From: Heterodera schachtii
Taxonomy: Eukaryota > Nematoda > Chromadorea > Rhabditida > Heteroderidae
NCBI GenBank assembly: GCA_023374025.1
Contig: SIJG01000023.1
Span: forward strand, 419,197 to 483,196
DNA: 64,000 nt
Reading direction: 5' to 3'
Below, in pieces: positions 1 through 10,503 of the stretch. The position numbers were made by a program, and so were the translations under genes. Positions within the stretch are counted from its first letter, which is position 1; each line of letters opens with the position of its first letter. The notes below the pieces were generated by a model. That model did no database searches, was not told where the DNA came from, and saw only the letters and a list, made by a program, of their open reading frames with translations.

Positions 1-414
1 TTGTTGATGCCGCCACTCCCCCCGCTTAATTGATTTGGTTAATTAGCCTTTGATGATGAAAATTATGGCCCCGGCGGTCAGAGATTTTGACCAAAAATTT
101 TGTGTGCCATTTGAAAAATAAAAAATTCTGGCCTCCGAATACCGAAATGTTTAGGGATGATTTTTTTTCAAATTTTTTCAATTACATAATTCCTGAGAAT
201 TTTTTTTAAACTTGGCCTTGTTTTTTATGACTTTAGCTTTTTAAGTTAAAAACCCAACTCGTTGAAAGTACCTAAATTTTTCGAGTCTCAAGCCATTTTC
301 ACTGGCGCAATTATTTTTGTCAATCATTTATTACACACAAATACATAGTATAGGTCGAACAAGTACACACATAATATACAATATAGACATATACATACAT
401 ACATATATATACAT

Positions 415-545
415 AGGGCCGAACGACAACACGGAATAATGAATATAGGGCCGAACAATACGGGATAATGAATATAGGGCCGAACAATACGGGATAATGA
501 ATATAGGGCCGAACAATACGGGATAATGAATATAGGGCCGAACAA
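415..545. repeat. Short tandem repeat, about 27-bp unit
   Basis: Four to five near-identical copies of a unit containing gggccgaacaatacgggata followed by atgaata. The open frames crossing it in several phases are products of the repeat (recurring LFGPIFIIPYCSA on the minus strand) and are not genes. Bases 1-593 otherwise hold AT-rich intergenic sequence downstream of the kinase gene, with nothing else I can name. Confidence 0.9.
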
Positions 546-593
546 CACGTAATAAATATTGGATGAAACACGCGGGGTACGACAATCAATCAA

Positions 594-2775
594 TCAGCTT
601 GCACTCCTTCGTCGATTCGCTTGCTTCTCCCAGTCGTAAGGCAGCTCATGGATTCCGTTCGTGTTGAGGTAGTCGCGCAGAACCCTGTCTATCCATTCGT
701 ATTTGGGCCGCTGGTAAAACTCCAGGTCGTCCTGTGTGGAAAGAAAAGGGGTAATTAGTGGGTAATTAAAAAAAGATAAAGCGCATGGCGCCGTAAAACT
801 CACAATGTGTAACAAGATGTCGTAGAAGATTGGCGGACATTTCTTCAACAGTGCACGCAGGGCCCGTTGTTGCACTTCCTTCGGCTTGTGGCTTAGACGG
901 AGTCGCTTCATTTTGCCTGTCTGAAAATGGGGGAGGGGAAATGGATATTTGAAATCCCGCGCTAAATCCCCTCCGACCCACAAAACTCACGCGGCGTTCG
1001 CTCGTCACATGCGTCCATGGCAGCCTGCCGGCGTACATGTCGACCATTGTGTAGAACCAAGACTCGATGTCGTCCGCTCGGCAGTAGTCGGCCCGCGCGT
1101 GCGCTGCGATGGAAGCGTACATTGGTGTCCCGCGGAAGTGCGTCTTTGATCGTTCTCGCCTGAAGCGTCCCTGTGAAAAAAATTGGGAAAACAAATTAAT
1201 TAATTAATTATGTGAGGGGAAAATGGGGGATAATCCTCGTTCTCACGGATTGGCTGATGTAACGGCGCGCAAGTCCAAAGTCGATTAGGAAAATCCGTCG
1301 GCGTTCATTTGTTTCCGCGCGTCCGATCGTGGCATTCTCCGGTTTGACATCCAGATGAAGGTAGCCAACTTTGTGCAGCGCCTTCAGTGCGTCGAGCAGT
1401 TGCAGCGAAACGCCAATTGCCGTCCCAGGGCTGAACACGTCGCCCGCCTTGCTCAGCAGATCAAACAGGCCACGTCCGATCAGCGACATACTGAAAAAGT
1501 TGGGGGGAAAATTAGATTTTTTGGCATTATAATGACGGCGATTCGGACGGCACTCTACCCACTCACACGACGTAGTTGAACGTCACCAGCTCTCCGCTTT
1601 GTGTGTCCCGTTGAACGTCTCGGCCCTCGTCAAAACAGCGACAAAAATGTTCCGAGCCTTGGCCCACCCGAACAGTGCTGACTTTTCGCATAATTTCGGC
1701 CTGTAAAAGGGGGAGGGATTCATTAATAGCCAAATTAGTAAATTACGAATTTAAGGGATTCGATCGAAAAAACCAATTTTCAAATTTCACTGTTTGGGGA
1801 ATTTGTAATGCTGTTTTGAGTAGTTGAACGCATATTTTGGGTACTGATCTGCTGATCACCAATCTGACACATCCATTTCAACCAATTTGGAATCCCGTAA
1901 ACGGTTTCGAACAAAAAGTCGAACTCTCCAATTTGGCTCAATTCAGTCAAAAAATTAATTTGCGACTTTTTGTCTGACTCCGGATTTGCGGGTTCGAAAA
2001 TGGTCAAAACGGAGGTCACAGAAAATGATTCATTGCTTCTGAAAACAAACAAACACAATTTGGAATTGCCTTCATCAATTTTGAGCAAAAAATGGTTCGA
2101 ATTCGGGTTCAATGATTCTGAAATGGATGTTCGAATTCGGGGTTCCAGGATTCTGAAATGGATGTTCGAATTCGGGGTTCCAGGATTCTGAAATGGATGT
2201 TCGAATTAGGGTTCCAGGATTCTGAAATGGATGTTCGAATTCGGGGTTCCAGGATTCTGAAATGGATGTTCGAATTAGGGTTCCAGGATTCTGAAATGAA
2301 TGTTCGAATTCGGGGTTCCAGGAATCTGAAATGAATGTTCGAATTCGGGGTTCCAGGATTCTGAAATGGATGTTCGAATTCGGATTCCAGGATTCTGAAA
2401 AAACTGGTTAAAATGGACGATGTGTCAGATTCGTGATCAATGATCAGACGCCTTCAAACTGCTGCTCAACAAAGCAACTGCCCCGTCCGCCCCCGCCCCC
2501 CGCATAAACCGCACCTCCTGCCACAGGAATGGCTCCTCGTCCGCGCGCTCCGTTTTCATTGCCGCTTGTAGTCGCCCGGCGTTGGTGTTGCCGCTGCACA
2601 GGAACACGGTGCCGAACGCGCCCTGCCCCAGCTCCTTGATGATGGTCCATCGGCCGCCGCTCACGCGTGTGCCTGCGCTCAGTGAGACCAAGTCGTAGCT
2701 GTCCTTGCGCTCCGCCGACACTGTTCCGGGGCTCTGCGACACCGCGTCGTCGTCCTCCGCGCGTTTGTCCGGCAT
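594..2775 (-). CDS. Tau-tubulin kinase-like (CK1 superfamily) protein kinase
   Basis: Six exons join in frame: 2775-2515, 1700-1567, 1490-1247, 1170-991, 920-804 and 731-594, all GT-AG, giving about 357 aa. Glycine loop GQGAFG at about residues 50-55, the ATP-binding lysine in AAMK (K74), a catalytic loop HLDVKPEN (177-184, Asp179) and DFG (202-204) are visible. The TTBK/CK1 signature is FNYVVMSL plus FRGTPMYAS after the activation loop and DDIESWFYTMVD. The protein is little more than a kinase domain, typical of the small nematode TTBK/CK1-like expansions. The HRD arginine is replaced by Leu, so it is a non-RD kinase. The start at 2775 is chosen because the conserved domain follows it. An in-frame ATG at 2856 would add a hydrophobic leader and cannot be excluded. 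Substrates are unknown. Confidence 0.88.
1701..2514 (-). other. First intron of the kinase gene, with open frame of unknown meaning
   Basis: An 814-bp intron. It contains a 110-codon minus-strand open frame (1780-2112) starting MNPNSNHFLL, which resembles no family I know and overlaps the start of the tandem array at 2118-2400. I see no reason to call it a gene. Confidence 0.5.
2118..2400. repeat. Minisatellite, about 33-bp unit, inside kinase intron 1
   Basis: About eight copies of a unit containing ttctgaaatggatgttcgaa followed by ttcggggttccagga, with small variants (aatg for gatg, tagg for cggg). Located wholly within intron 1 of the minus-strand kinase gene. Confidence 0.92.
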
Positions 2776-2867
2776 TTGTCGTCGTCGTCGTCGCAACAGT
2801 GAAGAAAATATGAATATGTGTAGAGGGATTGAAAAACAAATGGCAAGAGTCATCAAAATGTGAGCCT

Positions 2868-2876
2868 TTTATACTC
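2868..2876 (-). promoter_or_regulatory. TATA box of the kinase gene
   Basis: On the minus strand the sequence reads TATAAAAGG, about 90 bp upstream of the kinase start codon at 2775. The same nonamer precedes two other genes in the window (3113 and 7437), which supports it as a core promoter element. Confidence 0.55.
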
Positions 2877-3112
2877 AAATTCTGCTGGATGCACGCACAA
2901 AATTTCGCCGGATGAAAATTTTTTGTTTGTCCATACCTAACTTTGTACATAGTCAATCAAATTTGACATTCTTGGTGTTGTTCGATAGCTCTATGTGTGT
3001 GCTATTATTGTGCCAAATCTCAAAAAATTTTGTTAAATTTAAAAAAAGTAATGGCCAATAAACTGGCGAAAAAATGAAAAAATTAAACGGCAAAATTTTG
3101 ACTGAAAAATTG

Positions 3113-3121
3113 TGTATAAAA
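3113..3121 (+). promoter_or_regulatory. TATA box of the small membrane protein gene
   Basis: TATAAAAGG about 165 bp upstream of the ATG at 3287. Together with the opposite-strand TATA at 2868-2876 it makes a divergent promoter region of about 240 bp shared by the kinase and this gene. Confidence 0.55.
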
Positions 3122-3286
3122 GGAGCGAAAATTTCGCTTCGTCACTCATTCCCTTCACAGCGACAACAACAACAACAAACAATCAGCAACGACGACAATT
3201 GCGCAACGCTTCAACACAGCACATCCATCGCCCGTGCACACGTCGACTCCGATCACTTCTGCTGCTGCTGCTCTCCAATCAACACA

Positions 3287-3818
3287 ATGGGCTTCCTCTT
3301 CTACCTGTTCTCGGCTGTGGTTGCGTTCGGCGGTGGAGTGGTGGGTTTGAGGGTGGGGGGAATTCGCTTTGCTGCTGCATTTTATGAGTCCAATCAAATT
3401 TGTAATCATTCCAAATTTTTGTTTGAAGCTTCTTGGGATTAAGCCTTCCAATGCGGATAAATTCGCGACTCATAAATTCATGAAAATGGAATTTTGGATC
3501 AGTTTTCAAAACACTTTGTTAGCTTTGTTTGGGACTAAACCGAAAATTAGAAACCGAAAATTGGTTTTGAGGCTTTTCGGAGGTGCTTTTAGCGTTTACG
3601 AAGTTTCTTTTGACCAATTTCGGACCCGAAAACCCCAAATTTCATCGTTTCATGACTAGTAAAATTGTTTTAGTTGGCCCAGTTTTGCCTCCGTTCGTGT
3701 TTTTTTGTGTCTAATTTGTTCCCCATTTCCTTTTCAGTACTGTGGCATGATTTACGCCAAAAAGGTCAGGGCATCGGCGGGCGGCGGCTCCAAGAAGGAC
3801 AAGAAGCAGAAGGCGTGA
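3287..3818 (+). CDS. Small single-pass membrane protein, unidentified
   Basis: Two exons. Exon 1 starts at 3287 with MGFLFYLFSAVVAFGGG, a single hydrophobic helix. Exon 2 (3738-3818, after TTTTCAG) encodes YCGMIYAKKVRASAGG and a lysine-rich tail ending KKDKKQKA, then TGA. The two exons only join sensibly in phase 0, so the donor is one of several GTs between about 3335 and 3356. The product is therefore 42-50 aa. A TATA box upstream, a G/C-rich coding bias over AT-rich flanks and an AATAAA at about 4171 support a real, probably well expressed gene. The layout (short hydrophobic N-terminus, basic cytosolic tail) suggests an ER or mitochondrial membrane micropeptide. I cannot assign a family. 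Confidence 0.6.
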
Positions 3819-4170
3819 AGAGCTCCAGCGGTGAACAATGATCGACTCGAGGACGGCCCCCGCGGATGAACGAACGAACGATGGACTTCGAGCAACAAAC
3901 GCTTCTCCCCTTCTAACTGCTGCTGATCCCCCCAATATGAAGCTGTTCCCCTCCCCCCCCCCAAATTATATCATTTGTATGTGCTTTATCACCCTCTGAT
4001 CTGTTGTCCGTGATAAGCTTTATGCGCTGTCCATATCAGTGATCAAATCATTGTAATTGTTGTAATGATATATGTATGTATGTCCTATATATTGTATTGT
4101 ATTTGTATGTGCTCCAATGCAACACCCAATCATTATGTGTACATAAATATGTTGTATGAATGTATTCGGA

Positions 4171-4176
4171 CAATAA
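4171..4176 (+). terminator. Polyadenylation signal AATAAA
   Basis: AATAAA in the run gacaataaaattgtaatcc, about 350 bp after the stop codon at 3818, the first canonical signal on this strand after the gene. The intervening sequence is an AT-rich 3' UTR with tatgtatgtatg runs. Confidence 0.5.
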
Positions 4177-4237
4177 AATTGTAATCCTGGTAACGTGAAA
4201 CTGTTTTTTTTGTATTTTTAACTAGGCGTTCAATCAC

Positions 4238-4386
4238 CACGACATTTCACCCGTCCCGTGCCATTTTACGCGTCCAACAAATGTCATTTAATAGGCAAAT
4301 TGAGATTTGAAAAAACATATTTTTGGCCTAACTTGGTAGGTATTCAGCAGTTTAGCATTTTACTGGGACACGTGTGAAATGTCATG
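4238..4386. mobile_element. Inverted-repeat element (MITE-like)
   Basis: Left end cgacatttcacccgtcccgt pairs imperfectly with the reverse complement of the right end gggacacgtgtgaaatgtc. It is short and non-coding, with no target duplication that I can define. The rest of the intergenic stretch 3819-5099 is AT-rich with no gene. Confidence 0.5.
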
Positions 4387-4949
4387 GGAAAGTGTAGGCA
4401 GAATCACTCAACATCGGCAATTTCAAGACCAAATTTTACACGTTGTTTAAACTAAGCAAAAGCGGTTCTCTAAGTGTCCAATTCCGTAGTTGCTTAGGCC
4501 AGAACTTGGTAATACTCGTTAGTATTACCAATAATTTAGCCTAAAGTACGAAAAAATTTGCACAAAGTAAGTTCGTGGAGCTGTTTTTCATCCTCATGTA
4601 TATAGGTAGGTATTCATGTGAAGTCAGTAGTAAAGTCAAACTCGCCAAAAAATCAAAATAAAAAAGAAGATTTCTGCGTAAAAGTTGCAAAAATCCAAAC
4701 AAATTACCTAAATGTATTCAAACGAAAGAAGCCAACAAATAAATATGAGGAAAAATTATCAGATCAATTTCCATTCCTATGATCAATCATTTGGCATTTC
4801 CTAATAATTCTTTCACTTTTTCTTTTGCTGTCCGCTGGGCCCGGGATTCATTTTCAGACGATTTTTTGCGTTCATTTGGCCCGCTTTTGGTGGAGACAAT
4901 GGCCTGAAATTAAGTGAAATTTGAATTACTTTAAACGAAAGAAAAATGC

Positions 4950-5215
4950 CGTTGCCACGGAGCACCGACATTTGCGCCTTTGTCCAAAAATCGGATTCAA
5001 ATTGAAAATTTTTTTTCAATCCCTGTAAAATTAAGAAAACACAGTCTTCTCACTTATCCGAGAGCATTAATTCTGCTCTTTGAAAATTTTCAGATTTTTT
5101 CAAAAATCATTGACGATCAAATGATCAGATACATCGCTTGTTTTAGGCGCAGGGATTGAAAAAAGTTGATGTTTGAACCCGATTTTGGACAAAGAAGCAA
5201 ATGTCGGGACACGGT
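4950..5215. repeat. Inverted duplication at the 3' end of an F-box-like gene
   Basis: The segment around 4960-5010, read on the minus strand, matches the plus strand of 5166-5215 (shared core gattttggacaaag and caaatgtcgg). The right arm is coding sequence of the F-box-like gene on the minus strand. The left arm is an inverted copy beyond its stop codon. Confidence 0.6.
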
Positions 5216-6733
5216 TGCCTGCCACGCACCCAATGCAATTTCCATAAAGTCTAATGTCGATTTTGTTCAATTTGTTCGACTTTCTGTCCTCCCACTGAAT
5301 CGTCGCCGTCCCCCCAATTGGGCATCGCTTCAACAGCCAAACAGCATCAGTAAATTGACTATGTTCATCCACAATTTCATCATCGTTTCCTTCTTTCTCA
5401 AATGTCAGCATTTCGTTGGTCCGTTCGTTCATCACTTCAAATGGCATGACATGTTCCGTTGAATCATAAAGTTCAAGTCGAAATGTGTAGCTGACAGGAG
5501 TGGTGGTGGCACGGAGAAATGCCTAAACAATGGGAAACGAAAAGCAAATGGCAATTAAGCAAAATTTTTTTCACGGAAATGTGTGGGCAATGGTAAAGAA
5601 TTGTGGTCCCGCTAATTTATTTTTAAAAATTTTTATTTTGGGCTTGAAACAATTTTGAAGGGGTTTTCGAGGGTGTTGATGACGAATCAGAACTCGGATT
5701 TACCCAATTCCGAACGCCGGACCCGAATTCATTCGAACATCGAACAAAAAGTTGAGAAATTTTTTTTAAAGATGAATTTTTCAGGGTAAAGCTTCTAATC
5801 CATTTACGAAATGTGGCCACACCTCTTTGAAACTGTTGATCATTCCGGTGGTTTCTGACACATGACAATAGTCACAAGAACGCAATTGCTTTGGCTTTCC
5901 ATCGTTTCGCGGAGTGTTCAACCATTTTGACAGCGCTTGGCCAACAGTTGCATTTGGTCCATCATCAGCGGGTGAATCGAGCAATAAATCTTCGGAATCG
6001 ATTGAATTCAATTGATCGAGATCAGTGAGCATTGTTGGCGAAATGCGACGACGCAAATTGTCCAAATGATAGTCATCGGGAAAGTCCAAATGGTGAATGT
6101 TGGGCGCAACAATGGGCCAAATTTCACGCGCAAAAACATCCCAAATTGACTGGACATCCATGGCATTATCGGAGCAATTAACAATGAACCCCAAATCGGT
6201 GCTTTTGTCAAAAATTTGCTGGTTGGCACGGAGAAATGTGATGACAGAATGATCGATGTAGCTGAAAAGGAATCACTTTATCACACTATAATTCTTTGAA
6301 TTTTGAATTACGTAATCAAAAGTTGCTTAAAGCAAATTTTGTTGGGAAGCGGACGGTCGGGCAATGGAAAATGCACAGATTCGGCATGGTTGATAAACAC
6401 ATAAAATTGTGCTTCTGCTGCTGATCCACGGCCTTTGCGACGAATTTCAATTGGTCTCCAAATTGTCAATTCACTTTTGCCATCGAAATGCGTGTCCACC
6501 AAAGCATCAAAACGTGGCGAAAGCAATGCCAATTTGAGGCCGAGTTGAGCAAGGTCAAAAAATGGAAGAGTGTCCATCCAAATGTCGTTGCAAATCCAAC
6601 TGAAATTGTGCAAAATCAAATTCCGCCGGTTGAATTTTCCGAAAATCTTTTCTCACATTTTTTTTAATGTAGAAGAAATGATGCGGTGATTGGCGGAGGA
6701 AAGTGTTTTCTGTTTTTCGACGGGCGATGCCAT
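5100..6733 (-). CDS. F-box-like family protein (cyst-nematode expanded family), copy A
   Basis: Four exons join in frame: 6733-6657, 6599-6312, 6261-5808 and 5522-5100, giving about 413 aa. The N-terminal domain has the family pattern ICNDIWMDTLPFFDLAQLG followed by LALLSPRFDALVDTHF, an F-box-like helical motif. Other family landmarks are a YIDHSVITFLRANQ block, WLNTPRNDGKPKQL, AFLRATTTPVSY and the late LLKRCPI. Three further genes in this window share these landmarks, which validates the exon model. F-box proteins bridge substrates to SKP1-cullin ubiquitin ligases. That role is inferred from the domain, and the substrate is unknown. It lies divergent to copy B with about 820 bp between their starts. 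An inverted duplicate of its last coding bases lies just downstream. Confidence 0.75.
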
Positions 6734-7551
6734 TAAAATAATTATTCGCTTAAAAAGATGGTTTTTGAAAAAATTGGCACAGAAAACTATGTGTGGAGTT
6801 GTTTGCATTCTGTATCATTCCATTTTTTGGCAATTAGAATTTCAATGACCCCCAAAAAACATAAAAAACAAAAAAATGGACATCCCAGCAGAAGTCTAAA
6901 CAGGCGCATTTGTTTTTTACGATTTTTAATTGATTAATAAAATGTTGGATAAATTTTTTTTTGGCGCTATTTAAAATGAGAGCGCCTTTGGCAGGCAAAA
7001 AAGCTTCATTTTTTGGTCAAAAAGCCTCATTTTTACAAAATTTATTCAAAACATAAAGTGTTAATTTGATTTTCCATGATCAATTTGAGCATTTTTTAGA
7101 AATAAGCATTTTGTGATTTTTGGTACGTTTTTACAATAATTCCTTTAAATTCAAAATAAGAATCAAGAAATTTTCGTTTTGATGACATTTTGAACCTAGT
7201 AAAAAAAATACAGGTACACAGATACAAACGTTTTTCAAAATGTCTAGCTCTATTAAAATTGCCTATCAAAAATCCACAAAATGAGGATAAATCCTCAGCA
7301 GATCTGGGAGCCCTGAGTAAAAGACCATGATTGCCGATGGAATGAACGAACAAATGAACGTGGAAAAGCAAAAAGTGTGGGCCTTAAATATCAAATTTGT
7401 TGTCGTAAAAGTCAAATTTTTTCAATAAATGCATATATAAAAGGCGCAAAAAATTCGTTGGGTTGCATTAATTTCATTCATTAATTATCTGCAATTCATC
7501 TTCATCAATCATCTCTTCTTTGTGTACAACAAAAACGACGACAATTAAGCA
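6734..7551. other. Divergent intergenic region between F-box-like copies A and B
   Basis: AT-rich, no supported gene. Open frames such as the minus-strand one at 7096-7371 show no recognisable domain. It carries the TATA box of copy B at 7437. Confidence 0.6.
7437..7445 (+). promoter_or_regulatory. TATA box of F-box-like copy B
   Basis: TATAAAAGG inside gcatatataaaaggcgc, about 110 bp before the ATG at 7552, matching the element upstream of the kinase and of the small membrane protein. Confidence 0.55.
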
Positions 7552-9569
7552 ATGTCGGACCATTCAGATGTTGCGCTGGCCGACCTGTAAGCGCCCCAAA
7601 TTTTGTGTCCACGAATTTGGTGTCATGGCAACTCGTACACTGTTGTACAAAGACAACTCGTACAATTTCTTTGGCTATGCCTAGGCTTAGGCCTAAGCTT
7701 TAGGCAAGGCCTAGGCTTGCTTGGGCTTCGATTTGGCTTTAGCTTATTGTTAGCTTTATTTTGTAAAATACGAGTTGATTTTTGTACGAGCCGCCTTTGT
7801 ACAACAGTGTACGAGTTGCCTTTTGTACGTGTTGCAATTGACCCCCGAATTTGAAAAAAATTCACACAAAATCGGGTTTATAATTTTTCCAATTTTTCAG
7901 TAGCCGCGTGGCAAACGACGTTTGGATGGACACTCTGTTCTGGATTGATCGCGCTGAAGTGGGCATGAAGTTTGCACTGATCGACGCACGTTTCGGCCGG
8001 CTGGTGGCCACGCATTTCAACCTGCGCAAGTGGTGGCTGGGCGAGCTGGGCGTTCATCGTGCACCGAGGCGATGGCAGTGCGGCGGTACGGCAGCGGTCA
8101 GCGCAATGGACGACTACGCGTTGTCCAATCGACTGCCGCTCGCCACGTGTCCGGCACCGAACGGCGTGATCGGCTTCCGTGCCATCTACATTTGGTTTTG
8201 CGAAATTTTTTCGAAAATTTTGAAAATTTTCCCTCATTTTTCACAGGTACGTCGACCTGGAAGTGATCGCATTTCTGCAGTGCCTGCAACGCGTGATCAA
8301 CCGCGGCATCGCTGTGCAGTTCACCATCCATTCGACGGACGTGCGCTGCTGGGCGCTGATGGCGCAACGCATTTGGCCACTGATCGGGCACGCCATCACC
8401 GCACTGAACGACATGAAAGCCGTCAACTTCGCGCTGCTGTGTCGCCATGTGTCGCCGAATGTGCTGTTCGACTGTGCCAACCTTCGTGCCATCACCAACA
8501 CGCACATGTTCCCCATCCGACCGCCTCACAACGCTGTGCACATCAACGAACTGCTCCAGCCCCCGCTGGACGAGTTCAATGAGAAGCCGAAGCACAACCT
8601 GTTCCGCTGGCTGCACACACCGCGCAAGGATGGCCGTGCCAAAGTTGTGACCATTCGCAAGTGGCGCAGACAGCAATGGGCTTCGTTCGTGCCAAGCTTG
8701 ATCACGGTGCCAAGAATTTTTGCGGCATTTTTTGGCGCTTTGTTGCAGTTCACAAGACCATAAAAAAGACACGACCATTTAAACTGTTCGGAAAGTTTAA
8801 TGGACCATAACTTTTTCTTGAATCATCCATATTAGTCATTCTTGGTATCATTCGACAGTCCCAAGAGTCCTCTATTAGCCTGCAAAATTTCAAAGAATTT
8901 CTATGGGTTTCAAAAAAGTTATGTCCAGAAAATTCCAAAAAACCGATTTTCTACACATTTCGACCATAACTTTTTTGAAACATAATGAATTTTTTTGAAA
9001 TTTTGCAGAATAATAAAGGAATCTTGGGACTGTCAAATGATACCAAGAATGTTTAATTTGGATGATTCAAGAAAAAGTTATGGTCCATTAAACTTTACAA
9101 AATATTTTATGGTCGTGTGAACTGCAATGGATCCCATTTGGCTTGATCCGAATTTTTGTAATTTCAATCAATCAATTTCCAGTTTTTCAACGCTTCGAAC
9201 ACCGTCCCTGTCAACTACCTCGTCATTTGTCATACTGTAGGCCCAAACAACTTCCAGAAGATGGAACACGAGAATGAGGAGACGGACGAGCGGCTGACGC
9301 TGAATGCACGTGTCCCCGCTGATGCCGTGATTGTACGACGCCGGAACGGCACTGATCAGCGCACAGTGAACGCGTGGGAGAAGGAGGCAAACCAAATGTT
9401 GGACAATTTGCTTTGCATCAACATCAATGACGACAACATTGGGTAGAGAGTTTTTGGGGGATTTTTTGGATTTTTTTTAAATTTTAAATTTTACTTTTCA
9501 ACTATTTTTTTTAGGCCCGCACTGCTCGCCGAACTGATGGCCAACGAATTTGGAGAAGGATGGAAGTGA
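7552..9569 (+). CDS. F-box-like family protein, copy B
   Basis: Five exons: 7552-7586, 7901-8194, 8247 to 8688 or 8706, 9183-9442 and 9515-9569, in continuous frame, about 361-367 aa. It starts MSDHSDVALADL. The F-box-like pattern is VANDVWMDTLFWIDRAEVG with ALIDARFGRLVATHF. Then come YVDLEVIAFLQCLQRV, WLHTPRKDGRAK, FFNASNTVPVNYLV, and the family's closing AWEKEANQMLDNLL near the C-terminus. The long intron before exon 4 is mostly an inverted-repeat element (8743-9127), and intron 1 also holds one (7627-7820). The donor of that long intron is uncertain between two in-phase GTs. A TATA box precedes the gene. Likely role is substrate adaptor of an SCF-type ubiquitin ligase, inferred from the domain only. 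Confidence 0.75.
7627..7820. mobile_element. MITE with 25-bp perfect terminal inverted repeats, in intron 1 of copy B
   Basis: The ends begin ggcaactcgtacactgttgt on one side and are matched base for base by the reverse complement on the other, 25 bp in all. The 194-bp interior is non-coding and includes ttaggc/cctagg-rich sequence. The mirrored open frames here (both reading GNSYTVVQR) are consequences of the inverted repeat. Confidence 0.85.
8743..9127. mobile_element. Palindromic MITE filling an intron of F-box-like copy B
   Basis: Terminal inverted repeats ttgcagttcacaagaccata and its near-exact mirror ending tgtgaactgcaa. Inner arms also pair (accataactttttcttgaa with its complement near 9070). 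No coding capacity. It occupies most of the intron between 8688/8706 and 9183, and no clear target duplication is seen. Related copies lie at 13.9, 14.1, 10.1 and 30.3 kb. Confidence 0.85.
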
Positions 9570-10503
9570 GCGCAACCCCAAGCGGAAGATGAAAATATAT
9601 TGTTAAATGTTATAAATGTGCTGATGGACTTTAATAGGTATTTAATTGTATGCATATTTCTGTATTGTATTACATATTGTGTATTTGATTGTATGCAAAT
9701 CATATTTCTTTGCCGAATTGTATATTATAAGTATATACAATATTTCTACTTATTTGTTAGTGTTGCATTTGCTGTCTTGAGAAAAGTCCAATTCTTTCGT
9801 GGAGTATTTTTCGTTTTGCATTAACTTTTCAAAAAATGTCAAAAACAAAACGCCAAAAATATTGTATTTGACTTTTTTTTGTGAATTTTTTGGATTTTTT
9901 CATTTCGATGAGTTCCAAATCCCTTGTCCAAACTCGAACAAACGAATTTTCGATTTTTGTTTCGAATTCTCTTATCAACTTCGGGTTGGTCGAAATGGAG
10001 GTCAGATTCGTCGACTTCTAAACTCGCAATAACAAATTAACAGGACAAGACAATAGTTAAACGAAAAAAAGGTCCGTCCCCCTGTAGTTTTAGTAAAGTG
10101 CTAAAATCCCCACATTTGTAAATAGCGCAGTGATTTTTATGCGTCTAATCAACGAAAAACGATTCTTCCCAGTTTCCTAGGCCATAACATTTTCTTTAAA
10201 TGTCAGTCAATATTTGCCCATTTCTTGCACTTATATGTACATAAATTTCTGAGACTTTAAGCTTTCATTTGATACCAAAAAATGTAGACATTGACAAAAT
10301 AAGGAAAAAGTTATGGAGGATGGTCATTGATGAGTGAACACATAAACTGGAATAGAGCCAAAATGGCTTACCACTTTGCCTATGTTTTGGCCATATTTTC
10401 ACACACTTTTCACTTTGTAATTTTTTGCTACCCCAATTTAAGCGCAATTTTTTTTTATTTTTGTTTTTTTCTACCCAATAAAACGCGCACCACACGCACC
10501 GTA
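9570..10503. other. Intergenic region between F-box-like copy B and dcap-1
   Basis: AT-rich, with no gene seen. Contains a decayed palindromic element at about 10136-10345 related to the one at 14078-14475 (shared cctaggccataac and gatacca motifs). Confidence 0.6.
10136..10345. mobile_element. Decayed copy of the palindromic MITE family
   Basis: Shares cccagtttcctaggccataa with the element at 14078-14475, and the right half has gaaaaagttatgg and gatggtcattgatg in mirrored position. Non-coding. Confidence 0.6.

Noticed and set aside
320..593. Minus-strand frames with repeated LFGPIFIIPYCSA
   Set aside because: Translation of a 27-bp tandem repeat in three phases.
8263..8763. Reading F-box copy B as ending at the stop after LLQFTRP
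   Set aside because: Those last codons run into the MITE's terminal repeat. The conserved next exon (FFNASNTVPVNY) is found after the element in the right phase.
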